Positions 34,433 through 46,410 of a stretch of 64,000 bases of DNA are shown one piece after another (position 1 is the first letter of the stretch; the number at the start of each line of letters is the position of its first letter). Both the position numbers and the translations under genes were made by a program. A model generated the notes under the pieces. The model was not told where the DNA came from. It saw only the letters and a program-made list of their open reading frames with translations, and searched no databases. Origin of the DNA: Molossus alvarezi (taxonomy: Eukaryota > Chordata > Mammalia > Chiroptera > Molossidae); the NCBI GenBank assembly GCA_037176705.1, contig CM073898.1, forward strand, positions 39,125,488 through 39,189,487, given 5' to 3'.

Positions 34433-34704
34433 AAGAAAATACTCTTGCTCTTGCCGGTTTGGCTCAGCGATTGGAGCGTTGGCCTGCAGTCCAGAGACCC
34501 GGGTTCAGTTCCCACTAAGGGCACATACCTCGGTTGTGGTTTGTCCCTGGCCCTGGTTGGGTCATGCGGGTGGCGACCACTTTAACTTGGATGTTTCTCT
34601 CTCTCTCTCTCTCTCCCCCTCCCACTCTATCTGAACAAAAAATGGAAAAAATGTCCTCGGATGAGGATAAAAAACTATATATTAAAAGAAAGAAAATACT
34701 CTTG
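34433..34704 (+). mobile_element. VES-type SINE, class A, with 15-bp duplication
   Basis: Body 34448-34689; AAGAAAATACTCTTG on both sides. The sequence lacks the usual CGATGTGTCTC half of the hairpin. Confidence 0.94.
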
Positions 34705-34985
34705 TTCTAGGAGAAATGTGCAAGTGGTGAATTGTCACGCTGTCTGCAATGTGCTTTCAAAATGACTCAGCAAAAACAAAAGAGAAATGAAGGGTATATG
34801 GTAGATTTTAACCATTGTGTATCTAGATAAAGGGCATATAGGCATTTATTCTACTATTCTACCTTTTCTGTAGGCTTGATAATTTCTGAGTGTTATCATA
34901 TTGTCATTGGAACCAAGATTCTCTGCATAAGTGAAAAGAGATGGAAATATAAAATCAAATCAGCCAAGTAAAACTCTATAATATT

Positions 34986-35253
34986 AAATGTCAACAGTTT
35001 TTTTTTATCTTCACCCGAGGACTTTTTTTTTTTTTGCATTTATCTTCAGATAGAGCAGAAGGGAGAGAGAGAGACATTGACGTGAGAGAGATATATCGAG
35101 TGGTTGCCACCCACAGGACCCCAACCGGGGTTGGAGACAAATTGCAACAGAGGTACGTGCCCTTAGCGGGAACCAAACTCAGGACTCTCTGGTCCGCGAG
35201 CCGACACTCTAACCGCTGAGTCAAACTGGCCAGGGCAAATGTGAACAGTTTTT
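34986..35253 (-). mobile_element. VES-type SINE, class A
   Basis: Body 35003-35236; flanks AAATGTCAACAGTTTTT and AAATGTGAACAGTTTTT. Confidence 0.94.
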
Positions 35254-35405
35254 AACATGATCTGTAGAGCCCCTAGGGAGAGGAAAATAAAATCCTAGTA
35301 TCTAATTTTCCTATCAACAGTATTTACATAGTTATACTATATCAATGATTGTTAGTGGTTTTCAACTTTCAGAAAGCAGCCTATGAACAAAGCAGGCAAA
35401 ACTTT

Positions 35406-35659
35406 GCCCTGGCCGGTTTGGTTCAGCGGTTAGAGCGTCGGCCTGCGGTCCTGAGAGACCCGGGTTCGGTTCCCGCTAAGGGCACGTACCTCGGTTGCAG
35501 TTTGTCCCCGGCCCTGGTCGGTTGTGCGGGTGGCAGCCACTCGATGTGTTCCTTTCACATCGATGTTTCTCTCTCTCTCTCTGTTCCTCTCTCTCCCTCC
35601 CACTCTACCTGAACAAAAAATGGAAAAATGTCTTCGGGTGAGGATAAAAAAACACAAAA
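35406..35659 (+). mobile_element. VES-type SINE, class A
   Basis: Head GCCCTGGCCGGTTTGGTTCA, tail TCTTCGGGTGAGGATAAAA; close to the common class A form. Confidence 0.93.
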
Positions 35660-36899
35660 AACTTAAATATAGTTACTAGAGAAATTATAAATGCAAACCT
35701 TTATGATGTGAAAGTAAAGGTATAAACACAGAAAGCAGGAGGAAGATGAAAAGAGTTGGAAGAGGAGAACTTGTCTTCTCACCTAATACAATGATTTGCC
35801 AAGCAAATCAAGAAATAGCATTGTTCAGAATAAGGCAAGTAGCCATCAGAAAGCCTTGAAACAGAAACAATTAAAAGTGGTTTCTTCTGGGAAATCGAAT
35901 TAGGGGTGGGAGAGGGTGCGGCAGTAGACTACTGTTTTTTCACGATAAACCCTGTTATATTATTGTGTTTCTTTTTTCCCGTGTGTGTGTGATTATTGTG
36001 ATAAAATGTTTTAAAATAAGGAAATTTTAATAAGGCAAGGGGAATGGCTAACAATTAATAATGCCTGTACAAGCACAATAGAAACCTGGTGTTTAAATTA
36101 CATCAGTTACACCGAGATTTCAGAATGGAATTAGTTATTAGAAGATCTATCAGCGTGAACAGCAGAGGAGCCTCATGTAGAGTAAAAGGGAAGGGGCGGG
36201 GGAGGGGAGGAGGAAAATAAGCTCACTGAAATATAAGGTTTGGCTGTCAGAGTAATTTTGAGAATGGTACAGTGTATTAATCATCTTATTCTCTATCCAA
36301 TGGGGTCCGAGCAACTAGGAACTTGAGCCAAAGCTCTAGAGAAAGATGGCTATTAATTCAGAAAAGAGTGAAATCCCTGGAGTCTCTGATTGTGTGAGAT
36401 GCACAAAGCAGCCTTGCTTTGCCGTCTGGAGGTAGCAGGGAACTGCTCTCCTCTCAGCAGACTAGAAACCCAGGCTGGATAGGTACCAAGAAGGATGCTC
36501 CTGGGCACCACGGGACTCCTTGTGGAAGCACATGGTAAATTTTGAGAGAGAGAAGAGTTTGTATTGCTATGGATGTAGGCGAAGCTAAAAAAAAATTACT
36601 GTTTTCTTAATGTTATTATAACCCATAGCCTCTATAGCCTGGTGTGGCCTATAAAAACATGATCAGCACCGCTGATTTTATAGCAAAATGTATTAAGGGA
36701 GACAAACAATATTATATTATGAGTAAAGAAACATTTAAAATGGAAACATAAATGCTCTAATGATAAGTCCCAGATATAATCCAACAATAAACCGGAGGTT
36801 TGAATCGACAGAGATGCAAGGATAAACCTTTCCGGTTGCAGCATTATGGGGGATATCATGGGAGTAGATTATACTATTTTCCCCTACTATTTGTTCTCG
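35660..36899. other. Unannotated intergenic stretch
   Basis: Old LINE-1-like 3' sequence around 35900-36030 ('ttattgtgataaaatgtttt') is possible. No gene recognised. Confidence 0.4.
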
Positions 36900-37215
36900 T
36901 GCTTATAAAAGGATTAAGTTTACCACCCAGTTGCTATCAAGTTTAGCCTTATAACTTGCTTTGGCCTATGGAATGTACGCAGAGAGGTGCATGCTCCTCA
37001 TCTGAGCAGAAGTTTAGGGGACTCCAGGGGTTCATCCATGAACCAGCCTATCTCACACAGAGGTTGCTCCTTCAGTCTGCATCCTGGAATCAAGATCCTG
37101 GGACAAAGCTGTAGCCAACTTGTGCAGTGAATGAGCAATAAACCTCTGTTGTTGGAAGCTGTTGGGAGTTGGGTGGCTGTTCATTCTACCACATATCCTC
37201 GTGAGAGCTAACTAA
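36900..37215 (+). repeat. MaLR-like LTR 3' part
   Basis: 'ttggcctatggaatgtacgc', 'gcaataaacctctgttgttg' and 'gagagctaactaatatac' fit the 3' end of an MLT1-like LTR. The 5' end is unclear. Confidence 0.5.
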
Positions 37216-37440
37216 TATACACTAATATACGGTAGAGCATAATCTTCAAACCCTTTGCTACTAATACCTAGAAAAGCTAGTTGAACTATAGCAAACAATT
37301 TTAAAAGCATAAACTCCTTCAGGATCTCTAAATTAACTGAAATAAAGTGTAAGTGCTTATAATAATGCTGCAGCTATAAACAGTAACAAGAAAAAAAAAG
37401 ATATATGTAATAAATTAACCCCAAAAATCTGAAAAAAGGA

Positions 37441-37711
37441 GCCCTGGCCGGTTAGCGCTTTGGCCTGCAGACCAATGAGTCACAGGTTCGATTCCAGTCA
37501 AGGGTACGTACCTCGGGTACGGTTCGTTCCTGGCCCTGGTTGGGTCGTGTGGGAGGCAACCATTCGATGTATCCCTCTCACCTCAATATTTGTCTCTCTC
37601 TTTTTCTCTCTCTCGCTTGCTCACTCGCTCACTCTCTCTCTCTCCTTCCTTCCCATACTATCTGAAGATAAATAGAAAAATATCCTCAATATCCTCAGGT
37701 GAGGATTGAAA
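37441..37711 (+). mobile_element. VES-type SINE, class A, internal deletion
   Basis: The head GCCCTGGCCGGTTAGCGCTT lacks about 12 bases of the tRNA A-box region. The pyrimidine part is expanded, and the tail has a duplicated TATCCTCA module. Confidence 0.9.
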
Positions 37712-37764
37712 CAAAATCTAGAAAAGGAAATGGGTAATATCTTAAAGGTAAGCAAAAAACAAAA

Positions 37765-38038
37765 AAAAGGCAATGTTGCCCTAGCCAGTTTGGCTCAGCG
37801 ATTAGAAGGTCAGCTGGAGGACCAGAGAGTCCTGGGTTCGGTTCCCGCTAAAGGTATATGCGTTGGTTGCAGTTTGTTCCTGGCCCTGGTTGGTGTTGTG
37901 TGTGTGGTAACCAGTCGATGTGTCTCTCTCACATCGATGTTTCTCTCTCTCTCTCTTCCTCCCTCTCTCCCTTCCGCTCTATCTGAAGATAAATGCAAAA
38001 AATGTCCTTGGGTGAGGATAAAAAAAAAAGGAAATGTT
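37765..38038 (+). mobile_element. VES-type SINE, class A
   Basis: Body 37778-38027; flanks AAAAGGCAATGTT and AAAAGGAAATGTT. Confidence 0.93.
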
Positions 38039-38483
38039 AAAAATAAAAGCAGAAATGAACAAAGTTGAGTAACAGGAATGCAGAACAGTAAATACATGCA
38101 CCTAATGACTGTCTTCATTTAAAAATTGTTTCTAGAATGTAGTTCACCCATTTTGTGTGGCTCCTCTTTTACTCTTAGGCTTAATTTACCAGCTGCCATG
38201 GGTTTGATGTTCACTTTGGGAAAACTAATAAATTTTTGGTATATTAATAAATAACATTCTATAATAAATTAAGGTTATATACAAAAACTATTTAAATTCT
38301 GAACAAATGTTTATGCTTCCTTTTAAAATAAAACAGAATATATTCTTTACCACAAACTCTACATCTTGACCATAGAGTTGTCATGATCTAGGTCAATGGT
38401 TTCAGTTGAGGGTTGCAACCTAGTAGTGAATTATGAAATCAGTACAGTGGGTTGAAATGTATATTAAAAAATACAAAAGAATA
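38039..38483. other. Unannotated intergenic stretch
   Basis: Nothing recognised. Confidence 0.5.
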
Positions 38484-38690
38484 GCCCAGCTGGTGTGGCT
38501 CAGTGGTTGAGCATCGGCCCATGCACCAAGAGGTCACTGGTTTGATTCCTAGTCAGGGCACGTGCCCAGGTTGTGGGCCCAATCCCCAGTGGGGGGCATG
38601 CAGGAGGTGGCCAATCAATGTTCTCTCTCATTGATGTTTCTATCTCTCTTCCTCTCCTTTCCTTTCTCTCTAAAATCAATAAAGAAAACA
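38484..38690 (+). mobile_element. VES-type SINE, class B
   Basis: Tail CTAAAATCAATAAAGAAAAC. The inverted repeat is ATCAATG/CATTGAT (38614-38620 and 38629-38635). Confidence 0.93.
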
Positions 38691-38785
38691 TTTTTTTAAT
38701 ACAAAAAATGTCATTGAAAATATCAGAGTGCAATACATGTAGTAAAGATAAGTACTGCTTCATGAAATGTTATATAAGATGTGTT

Positions 38786-38789
<4 letters not shown>

Positions 38790-38822
<33 letters not shown>
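38790..38822 (+). repeat. (TG)n microsatellite
   Basis: About 16 uninterrupted TG units. Confidence 0.95.
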
Positions 38823-38825
<3 letters not shown>

Positions 38826-38918
38826 GGGGGGATGTGAAATCAAAATGTATGTCTTTACATAGGTGAGCTGGAGTAAAAAAAAAAAAATTGAAAGTCACTG
38901 ATTTAGGTCTCCGTAATC

Positions 38919-39192
38919 AAAAGTAATGTTCAGCCCTGGCCGGTTTGGCTCAGCGGTTAGAGTGTCAGCTTGTGGACCAGAGAGTCCTGAGTTCGGTTCC
39001 AGCTAAGGGCACGTACCTCGGTTGCAGTTTGTCCCCAGCCCTGGTTGGGGTCATGTGGGTGGCAACCAGTCGATGTGTCTCTCTCACATCGGTGTTTCTC
39101 TCTCTCTCTCTTCCTCTCTCCCTTTCGCTCTATCTGAAGATAAATGCAAAAAATGTCCTCGGGTGAGGATAAAAAAAAAAAAAAGTAATGTT
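38919..39192 (+). mobile_element. VES-type SINE, class A
   Basis: Body 38931-39180, tail CCTCGGGTGAGGATAAAA. AAAAGTAATGTT is identical on both sides. Confidence 0.95.
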
Positions 39193-39703
39193 TAAAATAT
39201 TTCACAACTGATAAAACCTGGGCACAGCTCAGTCAGAACTCAAGCTGGTTGCTGTTTGGGAACAGGTGTCCAGAGAACTCTGCTCTACCAGGAGTGACCC
39301 CTTTTGTTACTGGATTGAGAGTTCCAAAGAAGCATAAGGATGGTAGAGGCAGCCGTGGGCTTGGGGCAGTAGCTTTATGGGTATATTACTTTTCTATTGT
39401 TGCAGTAACAAAGTTTTACAAACATAGTGCCTTAAAATAACACAAATTTATTATCTTATAGTTCTGTAGGTCAGAAATCGGCACAGGTCTCACTGACCTG
39501 CAATCAAGATATTGACACAGCTGTATGCCTTTTTGAAGGCTCTCAGGGAGCCGTTTTCAACTTCTTGCGACTGCCCACATTCCTTGACTTGTGCCCCCCT
39601 TCCTCTGTCTTCAAAGATATCAACATTACATCTTCCCCCCACCCTCCTTTCACAGTCACATCTTTCCTGATCACAGCTGGGGAGAAGTCTGCTTTTAATG
39701 TGA

Positions 39704-39896
39704 GCCCAGCCGGAGTGGCTCAATGGTTGAGCGTTGACCCATGCACCAAGAGGTCGCTGGTTCGATTCCAGGTCAGGGTACATGTCCAGGTTGTGGGCCA
39801 GATCCCCAGTGGGGGGCATGCAGGAGGCAGCCAGTCAATGTTCTCTCTCATTGATGTTTCTGTCTCTCTCTCTCTCAAATCCATAAAGAAAAAAAA
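39704..39896 (+). mobile_element. VES-type SINE, class B
   Basis: Head GCCCAGCCGGAGTGGCTCAA, tail CAAATCCATAAAGAAAAAAA. Hairpin arms TCAATG/CATTGA match each other. Confidence 0.92.
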
Positions 39897-40021
39897 TTTT
39901 TTTTAAGTTCCATGTGATTAGATTCAGTATACTGGATATTCTAGAATAATCTCTCCACTTAGAGATCTTAATTGCATTAGCAAATTCTTTTGCCATGTAG
40001 GGTAATACTTTTACAGGTTTA

Positions 40022-40293
40022 GAAGTCTAGAAAATGGCCCTGGCTGGTTTGGCTCAGCGGTTAGAGCATCAGCCTGCGGTCCCGAGAGACCGGGGTTCGG
40101 TTCCCGCTAAGGGCACGTACCTCTGTTGCAGTTTGTCCCCGGCCCTGGTTGGTCGTGTGGGTGGCAGCCACTCGATGTGTCCCTTTCACATCAATGTTTC
40201 TCTCTCTCTCTCTCTCCCTCCTACTCTATCTGAACAAAAAAAGTGTCCTCGGGTGAGGATAAAAAAAAAAAAAAAAAGAAGTGTAGAAAATGG
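40022..40293 (+). mobile_element. VES-type SINE, class A, with 16-bp duplication
   Basis: Body 40038-40277; flanks GAAGTCTAGAAAATGG and GAAGTGTAGAAAATGG. Confidence 0.94.
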
Positions 40294-40328
40294 ACATCTT
40301 TGGGGACCATTATTCTGCCTACCACAGT

Positions 40329-41533
40329 GGATATGGAAGTGTTTCATTGTCTGAACAAACAGCACAGACAAATCTGTGCATGCATGGAACTGGATGCAGG
40401 CCCTCTATAACAGGACCCCTTTGGATCTCTGTGTAGTACTCAGTGAATGAGTCTTGAATGTTCACCCTAGAACCTCCAAAAAAAGAAAGAAGAAAGGTTA
40501 AGCTACACAAACCAACATAACTTAGTCCACTGCTTTTATCTCTCCAGTATTTTCCTCGGAGGATTAATTATGAAATAGGCTGCCTACTTCAGATCCAGGA
40601 GAACCGGAAAAGAATTTTGCACAAACTTAAGAAAATATCTGACAGTATTTTTCTTCCTTTTACCACATGTGAAAAATTTAAATGTATATATAGGAAGTTA
40701 TTTTATTTTTTTTACATTAATTTTTATTAGTTATATAGTATGCGTTTCATGATGACAGCAAGTGGCAGCTTAAAAAAAAATTAAGTTCCAGAAATCCATT
40801 CTGACTGTTATAACGCGAAAACATTTCATAACTCTGAAAGAAGTTTTTAGAGCAGCATTTCAGAGTGGCACAAAATGTAGTCATGAACTTAAGATGTACA
40901 CACACACACACACCCTGGCAAGGAGCAAAGTTCATTTTAAAAACTAATATTTTAAATTTATAACATTAAAAAAATTAAATGTTTTATTATAGAGTAGAAC
41001 TTTCAAAACAGTCTCTGAAATGATTTCTCCACGTTTCTCCACAGAGTCATCATCCTAGTCAACATTGCTCATTGAATGCCAGCTAACAAAACAGGAATTA
41101 ACTCATTTTTGAGTCATATAAACCACAACAATCCAATGAACTCTAACAAAGCATTTTGTGAGTTAGAGTGAGGGTGGAGAAAATATAAAGAAGTTTTAAA
41201 AAATGCTGCATTAGGTATCAACTGATGGTAAATGAGCCTTTTACACATGCTACTGTGTATGCCTGGGTAGAATATAAAGGGAAGCTGCTTTGGGGACATA
41301 ACTCTATTATGCTGTTTCACTCACTTGTCTAAAGGCATTAAAGGATGTTAATTTATGTAGCTTTTGTGTTTTTGGTGACTCATTTTTTCTTCCCTTATAA
41401 AGGAGAATTTACATATAATTAGTAAGCTAGACTTTTTTCTGCTTTTAAAATTCATTGGCTCTTGCTACTTAGACAAAAGGAAAGGGTTTTTATTGTTGTC
41501 CCCCTATCTCCACCCTCAATTTAAGAGCCCCAA
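40329..41533. other. Unannotated intergenic stretch
   Basis: 1.2 kb with no gene or named repeat. A short (CA)n run lies at 40900-40912. Confidence 0.5.
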
Positions 41534-41775
41534 TTTTTTTTAATCCTCACCCGAGGATATTTTTCTATTTATCTTCAGTTAGAGAGGAAAGGAGAGAAAG
41601 GGAGAGAGAGAGAAACATTGATGTGAGAGGGACACATCAACTGGCTGCCTCCCACACGACCCCAACCCAAGTTGGGATGAACTGCTATGGTGGTCTGTGC
41701 CCTTGGCTGGAATAGAACCTGGGACTCATTGATCCGCGAGCCAGTGCTTTACTGCTAAGCCAAACTGGCCAGGGC
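41534..41775 (-). mobile_element. VES-type SINE, class A variant
   Basis: Starts AATCCTCACCCGAGGATATT, ends AAACTGGCCAGGGC. The middle is diverged (AGTTGGGATGAACTGCTATG), so it is an older copy. Confidence 0.9.
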
Positions 41776-41801
41776 AAGAGACAAACTGTTTTATTATTTA
41801 T

Positions 41802-42280
41802 TTAATCCTGACCTGAGGCCCTGGCCGGTTTGACTCAGCGGTTAGAGCATCCACCTGCGGTCCGGAGAGACCTGGGTTCGGTTCCTGCTAAGGGCATGTA
41901 CCTCGGTTGCAGTTTGTCCCCGGCCCTGGTTGGTCGTGCGGGTGGCAGCCACTCGATGTGTCCCTTTCACATCGATGTTTCCCTCTCTCTCTTTTCCTCT
42001 CTCTCCCTCCCACTCTGTCTGTACAAAAAATGGAAAAATGTCCTCGGTGAGGATAAAAAATAAATAAATAAATAAATCCTGACCTGAGGATATGTTTTTA
42101 TTGATTTGAGAGAGAGAGGAGTGAGGGGCGGTCAGAGAAACATTAATAGGTTGCCTCCCATATCTACCTCAACCAGGGATCGAACCCACAACCTAGGTAT
42201 GTACCCTGACTGGGAATCAAACCTGCAACCTTTTGGTGTACAGGATGACACACCAAACAACTGAGCCACCCAGCCAGAGC
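41802..42280 (-). mobile_element. VES-type SINE carrying a nested SINE
   Basis: Arms 41802-41817 and 42089-42280 form one minus-strand copy (TTAATCCTGACCTGAGG ... CCCAGCCAGAGC). A plus-strand class A copy is inserted near its 3' end. Confidence 0.9.
41818..42074 (+). mobile_element. VES-type SINE, class A, nested
   Basis: Head GCCCTGGCCGGTTTGACTCA, tail TCCTCGGTGAGGAT then (AAAT)n. The duplicated AATCCTGACCTGAG of the host SINE lies on both sides. Confidence 0.94.
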
Positions 42281-42460
42281 TATTTTATTTTATTGATTGT
42301 AGAGAGAGAGGAAGAGAGAGAGAGAGAAAACATCAATTTTTTGTTCCACTTATTTATGCATTCATTGGTTGATTCTTGTATGCGCCCTGACCAGGGATGA
42401 AACCCAAAACCTTGGCATATGGGGAGGACATGCTCTAACCAACTGAGCTACCCAGCCAGG
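42281..42460 (-). mobile_element. VES-related SINE, divergent subfamily
   Basis: Shares 'ttgttccacttatttatgca' and 'cattggttgattc' with the copy at 22792. It abuts the preceding SINE directly. Confidence 0.88.
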
Positions 42461-42746
42461 TTGAGGCAAAATGTTTTCTAATTGGAAGATGGAATGTTTT
42501 TCAAAATCTTTTCTGGCTTTTCATCAAGTCAATCAGTCATGTCTGCCTCTGGACCTGTTCTGTTGTCTGTTATTACCTTTCTCAACCCTCCCTTGCCCCC
42601 TGTCTCCTTGTGCTGCCATCTTGAGCTTCAACAGCAAGATTTTTCAAGAAATGATTGGAAGGAAAGCGACTAGTGTTATACACTTACCCAATCCATTCAA
42701 AAGTAATTTTCTATCAAATATAATTAGTTAAAAATGATCAACATCT
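42461..42746. other. Unannotated short gap
   Basis: Nothing recognised; two overlapping short ORFs have no domain. Confidence 0.5.
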
Positions 42747-42947
42747 GCCCGGCTGGTGTGGCTCAGTGGTTGAGTATTGACCCTGCACCAAGAGGTTGCC
42801 AGTTTGATTCCCGGTCAGGGCACATGCCCAGGCTGTGGGTCTGATCCCCAGTGGGGGGCATGCAGGAGGTGGCCAATCGATGTTCTCTCTCATTGATATT
42901 TCTATCTCTCTCTCCCTATCCCTTCCTCTCTCTAAAAACAATAAAGA
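42747..42947 (+). mobile_element. VES-type SINE, class B, 5' member of a pair
   Basis: Ends AAAACAATAAAG and is joined without spacer or A-run to the following class A copy. Confidence 0.92.
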
Positions 42948-43199
42948 GCCCTGGCCGGTTTGGCTCAGCGGTTAGAGCGTTGGCCTGAGGTCCAGAGAGA
43001 CTTGGGTTCAGTTCCCTCTAAGGGCATGTACCTCGGTTGCAGTTTGTCCCTGGCCTTGGCTGGGTTGCGCAGGAGGCAGCCACTCGATGTGTCCCTTTCA
43101 CGTTGATGTTCCTCTCTCTCTCTCTCTCCCTCTCTCTCCTTCCCACTCTATCTGAACAAAAAATGGAAAAATGTCCTTGGATGAGGATAAAAAAAAAAC
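42948..43199 (+). mobile_element. VES-type SINE, class A, 3' member of a pair
   Basis: Head GCCCTGGCCGGTTTGGCTCA starts at once after AATAAAGA; tail CTTGGATGAGGATAAAA. Confidence 0.93.
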
Positions 43200-43308
43200 A
43201 AAGAAAGGGATAATGAAAGAAGAAGAAGAGGGTCACTTTTGGGAGGGTGAAAGAATTACCCAGCAAAGAAGAAGAACTGGGCATTGCCACCAGGAAAAAC
43301 TTTAGTTA

Positions 43309-43314
43309 AAATAA

Positions 43315-43345
<31 letters not shown>

Positions 43346-43392
43346 ACAAATAAACAAATAAATAAATAAATGAAAGAAAGAAAGAAAAGAAA
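43309..43392 (+). repeat. (AAAT)n / (AAAG)n microsatellite
   Basis: About 15 AAAT units with a few AAAC variants, passing into AAAG units. Confidence 0.95.
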
Positions 43393-44159
43393 TTTTAAAA
43401 ACCAAGATTAACATGCACCTAATTGGTAACATTATTATGCCAGTTATTTTTCTGTTGGTACAATGCTACACTCTCCCTTCTGTACTCTATGCAATTTTAG
43501 GGGCTGGAAGCCTGGAACTCCGTTCCCCAGAATCCTTTACCAACTGGCTTCCAGTCAGGTTTGGACAATGGGAGTCACTGGTGGGAGAAGAGAAAAAGCC
43601 ATTCTATTCTGGTACCGTGGTAGGGGTGGCTCAAGGGGCACTGGCGACATGGTGCCCCTTCTGTGAAGGTTCAGTTCTTGCACTGGCCACACAGTAACCT
43701 CTGGGAGCAAATGCAGCTGGAGGTCCAACCTGAGTGGTAGTAGCAGTTTTCTCATCTCTGGGTAACATTCCTTCTTTTCTCCCCCTTTCTCCTCCAGCCC
43801 TTCCAACACCTTGGTAAACATCTCCCAGAATTAAATTCCTTTCTATTTGGAATATGTCCAGTGATTTCTGTTTTCCTGACTGGACTGATTGGACTGATTA
43901 TAGACCAAACTGTTTCCTAAACTACCAGAACTTTGGAAAATAAAAATGTTTATAAGTGGAAGTAATGTAACATTTCTCTGGAAACTGTTCCTCCCACAGA
44001 CTATCAGGTGTTTATGCAGTTGTTAGTCCTAAGCACATAAGGTTCCACCCAAGTGCGATGGATCATGGAGTTGGACTGAGTCCTGTTTCAGGGGTACACA
44101 TGGGAGACCCAGTGTGTAGTTCAGACACTCTGGAAAGTGGCCTTGAGCAACAGTGAATG
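43393..44159. other. Unannotated; possible ancient repeat
   Basis: 43500-43910 ('ctctgggtaacattccttct', 'agaattaaattcctttctat') has the look of an old repeat end, but I cannot assign it. ORFs here (94, 67 and 88 codons in three frames) overlap each other and lack domains. Confidence 0.35.
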
Positions 44160-44293
44160 TCCTTGGCCTATGGGAGGCAACCAATCTATGTGTCTCTCTC
44201 ACATAGATGTTTCTCTCTCTCTCTCTTCCTCCCTCCCGCCTTCCCTTCCATTGTATCTAAAAATCAGTGGAAAAGTGTCCTTGGGTGAGGATT
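44160..44293 (+). mobile_element. VES-type SINE, class A, 3' part only
   Basis: Starts in the middle module (TGGGAGGCAACCAATCTATG) and ends CCTTGGGTGAGGATTAA. The hairpin is ATCTATGTG/CACATAGAT. The tRNA-like head is missing. Confidence 0.88.
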
Positions 44294-44379
44294 AACAGTA
44301 ACAACAACAAAAACCCACCAAAAGACAAGCAAACAAAAGCAGCTATATTGCCAATGTTAAGAAAACCAGAATATTTTCC

Positions 44380-44690
44380 TGAAAGATAATAAGTATAAGA
44401 AAAGTGATACCATATTTTAGAAGATTAATGTTTTAATGATGTCATTCTCCCACCAATTAATTGATATACTTAAAGCAATTCGGCAAACTTCCAACATAAA
44501 TACTTCAGAAGAACTTGACAAAATAATTTTAAATTTTATCTGAAAGAATGAGCAGGTAAAAATATCTAATATCCTTAGTTATCATAGGAAAAAAGATCTT
44601 ATGCTCCATCAACTTTTAAAATGAGGTAAATATACAAAAACAAAGGATTGTCTCATGTTTTATACTATTGATTAACTTCACATAATTATT
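44380..44690 (+). mobile_element. Old LINE-1 fragment (ORF2)
   Basis: 'cttaaagcaattcggcaaac' and 'gaacttgacaaaataatttt' follow the 'aatgcaatcccaatcaaaat ... gaaattgacaaactgattct' order of ORF2. Confidence 0.6.
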
Positions 44691-45009
44691 TCATTAGCAA
44701 ACTGTTTTCCTAAGAATCAATGCAAACTTAAACTGAGTTGATGGAGACCAAAACAATAAGATTTTATTTTATCCAGATTCTAGACTAATCTCAGTTACTG
44801 ATCTGAGGGAGGTGTAGCATATCACCTGAAGAGTCTCTGAGTCACCTCTCTCACCTCTGTTAGAATGGCCTCCACCACCAGACTCAGCATCTTTACAGAA
44901 ACGTGAGTTTTTTTAAGTATCCAGCAAGTCCAACATTTTAATATTTTCACTACCTGGATTCCAGTCACAGATAATTTCATTTAAATTATCTTTTGTGGTG
45001 AAGGAATTA

Positions 45010-45215
45010 AGAAGTTCAAATTGGTTGTTAGACTGATGAAACTCAAAGGGAGGGAGGGAAGGAGGGAAGAGATAACCAAAGAACTTATACGCATAACCAA
45101 TGGACACAGACAACAGTGTGGGGAAGGCAGGAGGTGGGTGGGAGTGGGGAGGAGGGGCTCAATGGGGGAAACTAGGGGGACATCTGTAATACATTCAACA
45201 ATAAGGATAAGTTTA
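45010..45215 (+). mobile_element. LINE-1 3' end
   Basis: 'aaagaacttatacgcataac', 'caatggacacagacaacagt', a G-rich stretch and 'acatctgtaatacattcaac' match the 3' UTR of the element at 32341-33437. Confidence 0.75.
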
Positions 45216-46204
45216 AAAAGAAAAAAATTATCTTTTGTTTTTCTTTAGACAACTACCATTATTCACAATTACTGAAGATTATGACTTGAATGATGAATTA
45301 TTTTATGAAATGATGAGGCTTTAGCTACAAATAAATGATTATTCCAACCTCTGTAAAAATAGCACTTTTCAATTTGTTAATAAAAAAAACAATTCACTAA
45401 AATTATTCCTTGATCCTATTAGGTTATTTGAAACCATAAAATGTTGCAAGTATACATTCAAATTGCTCCTATAGAAGTACAAGAAGCAACGCAAGCAGTA
45501 TTGTTATAATAGGACAACCTCCATGTCTTAAAATTATAATAATAATGAAGCTGGATGTGGAGACTACATGTAAAACTGGTGTATACTGAAGTGTATATTT
45601 TTAGCAAGTTTAAAGTGTAATTACAGTAATGGATTCAGTAAAATGGCTTCATCTTTGAAAAGCAGTTCAATGATATAGCTGCAATTTCCATACTAAAGTG
45701 CCAATTCTATTCTTATAAGTTCTCACCACAGTTTTTTTTTCAAGCTCTTCTTGATCATTTTTTTACCCATGACCATTTTATTGATATAATTATCCATCAT
45801 TATACATGGCAAAATGTTCATGTCCAATAATTGAACCAAATTACTCCTTTTTAAAGGAACTAACAGAAATCCAGTAGATTTGGATGCAAAATTACTGACA
45901 TCTAATGGCAGCTAAAATCATGTAAACAAAAGGGAACAACAAAAACAGAAAAATGCCAAAGACAGGAAAAACAGATAATTTTCAGAATGGAAAAAGAAGG
46001 TAGTTTAGGCAGGAGGTAAGTATTAAACCAAAATTTAAAAATGCACATGCAAATAATTTTGAAGAAGTGAGCAGAGACTAATATTGATTATATGTTGTCA
46101 AAATACTGGCAAGTGGAATTTATTTATGTGTAATAAGGAAATGTTTAGTGATGAAAACATACTGGGTTTTTAATATATCCATACTGATTAAATTTCATAC
46201 TTTG
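45216..46204. other. Unannotated intergenic stretch
   Basis: About 1 kb of AT-rich sequence; nothing recognised. Notably SINE-free (44294-47340). Confidence 0.5.
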
Positions 46205-46410
46205 AAGCTGTGCTGTCCAGTTCAATACGATAGCCACTAGCCATATGTGACTACCTAAATTTAAATTAATTAAAATGAAATAAAATAAAAATGTAGTCCC
46301 TCATTTGCACTAGTTACATTCCAAGTCCTCAGAGCCACAGTGGACACAGGGACACATTGGATACATGGAAATAAAACATTTCCATCATAGCAGAAAGTTC
46401 TCTTAAATAA
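46205..46410. mobile_element. MER3/MER58-like hAT MITE
   Basis: 'agctgtgctgtccagttcaa', 'agccactagccatatgtgac', 'tttaaattaattaaaatgaa' and 'catttccatcatagcagaaa' give the typical order of this MITE. Confidence 0.7.

Larger units (their letters stand above)
39370..40328. repeat. Ancient mammalian repeat carrying two SINEs
   Basis: Pieces 39370-39703, 39900-40021 and 40294-40328 join into one old repeat: 'acaaatttattatcttatag', 'cattccttgacttgtgcc', 'ataatctctccacttagaga', 'ggggaccattattctgccta'. It is common in mammalian genomes, but I do not assign a family name. Confidence 0.6.
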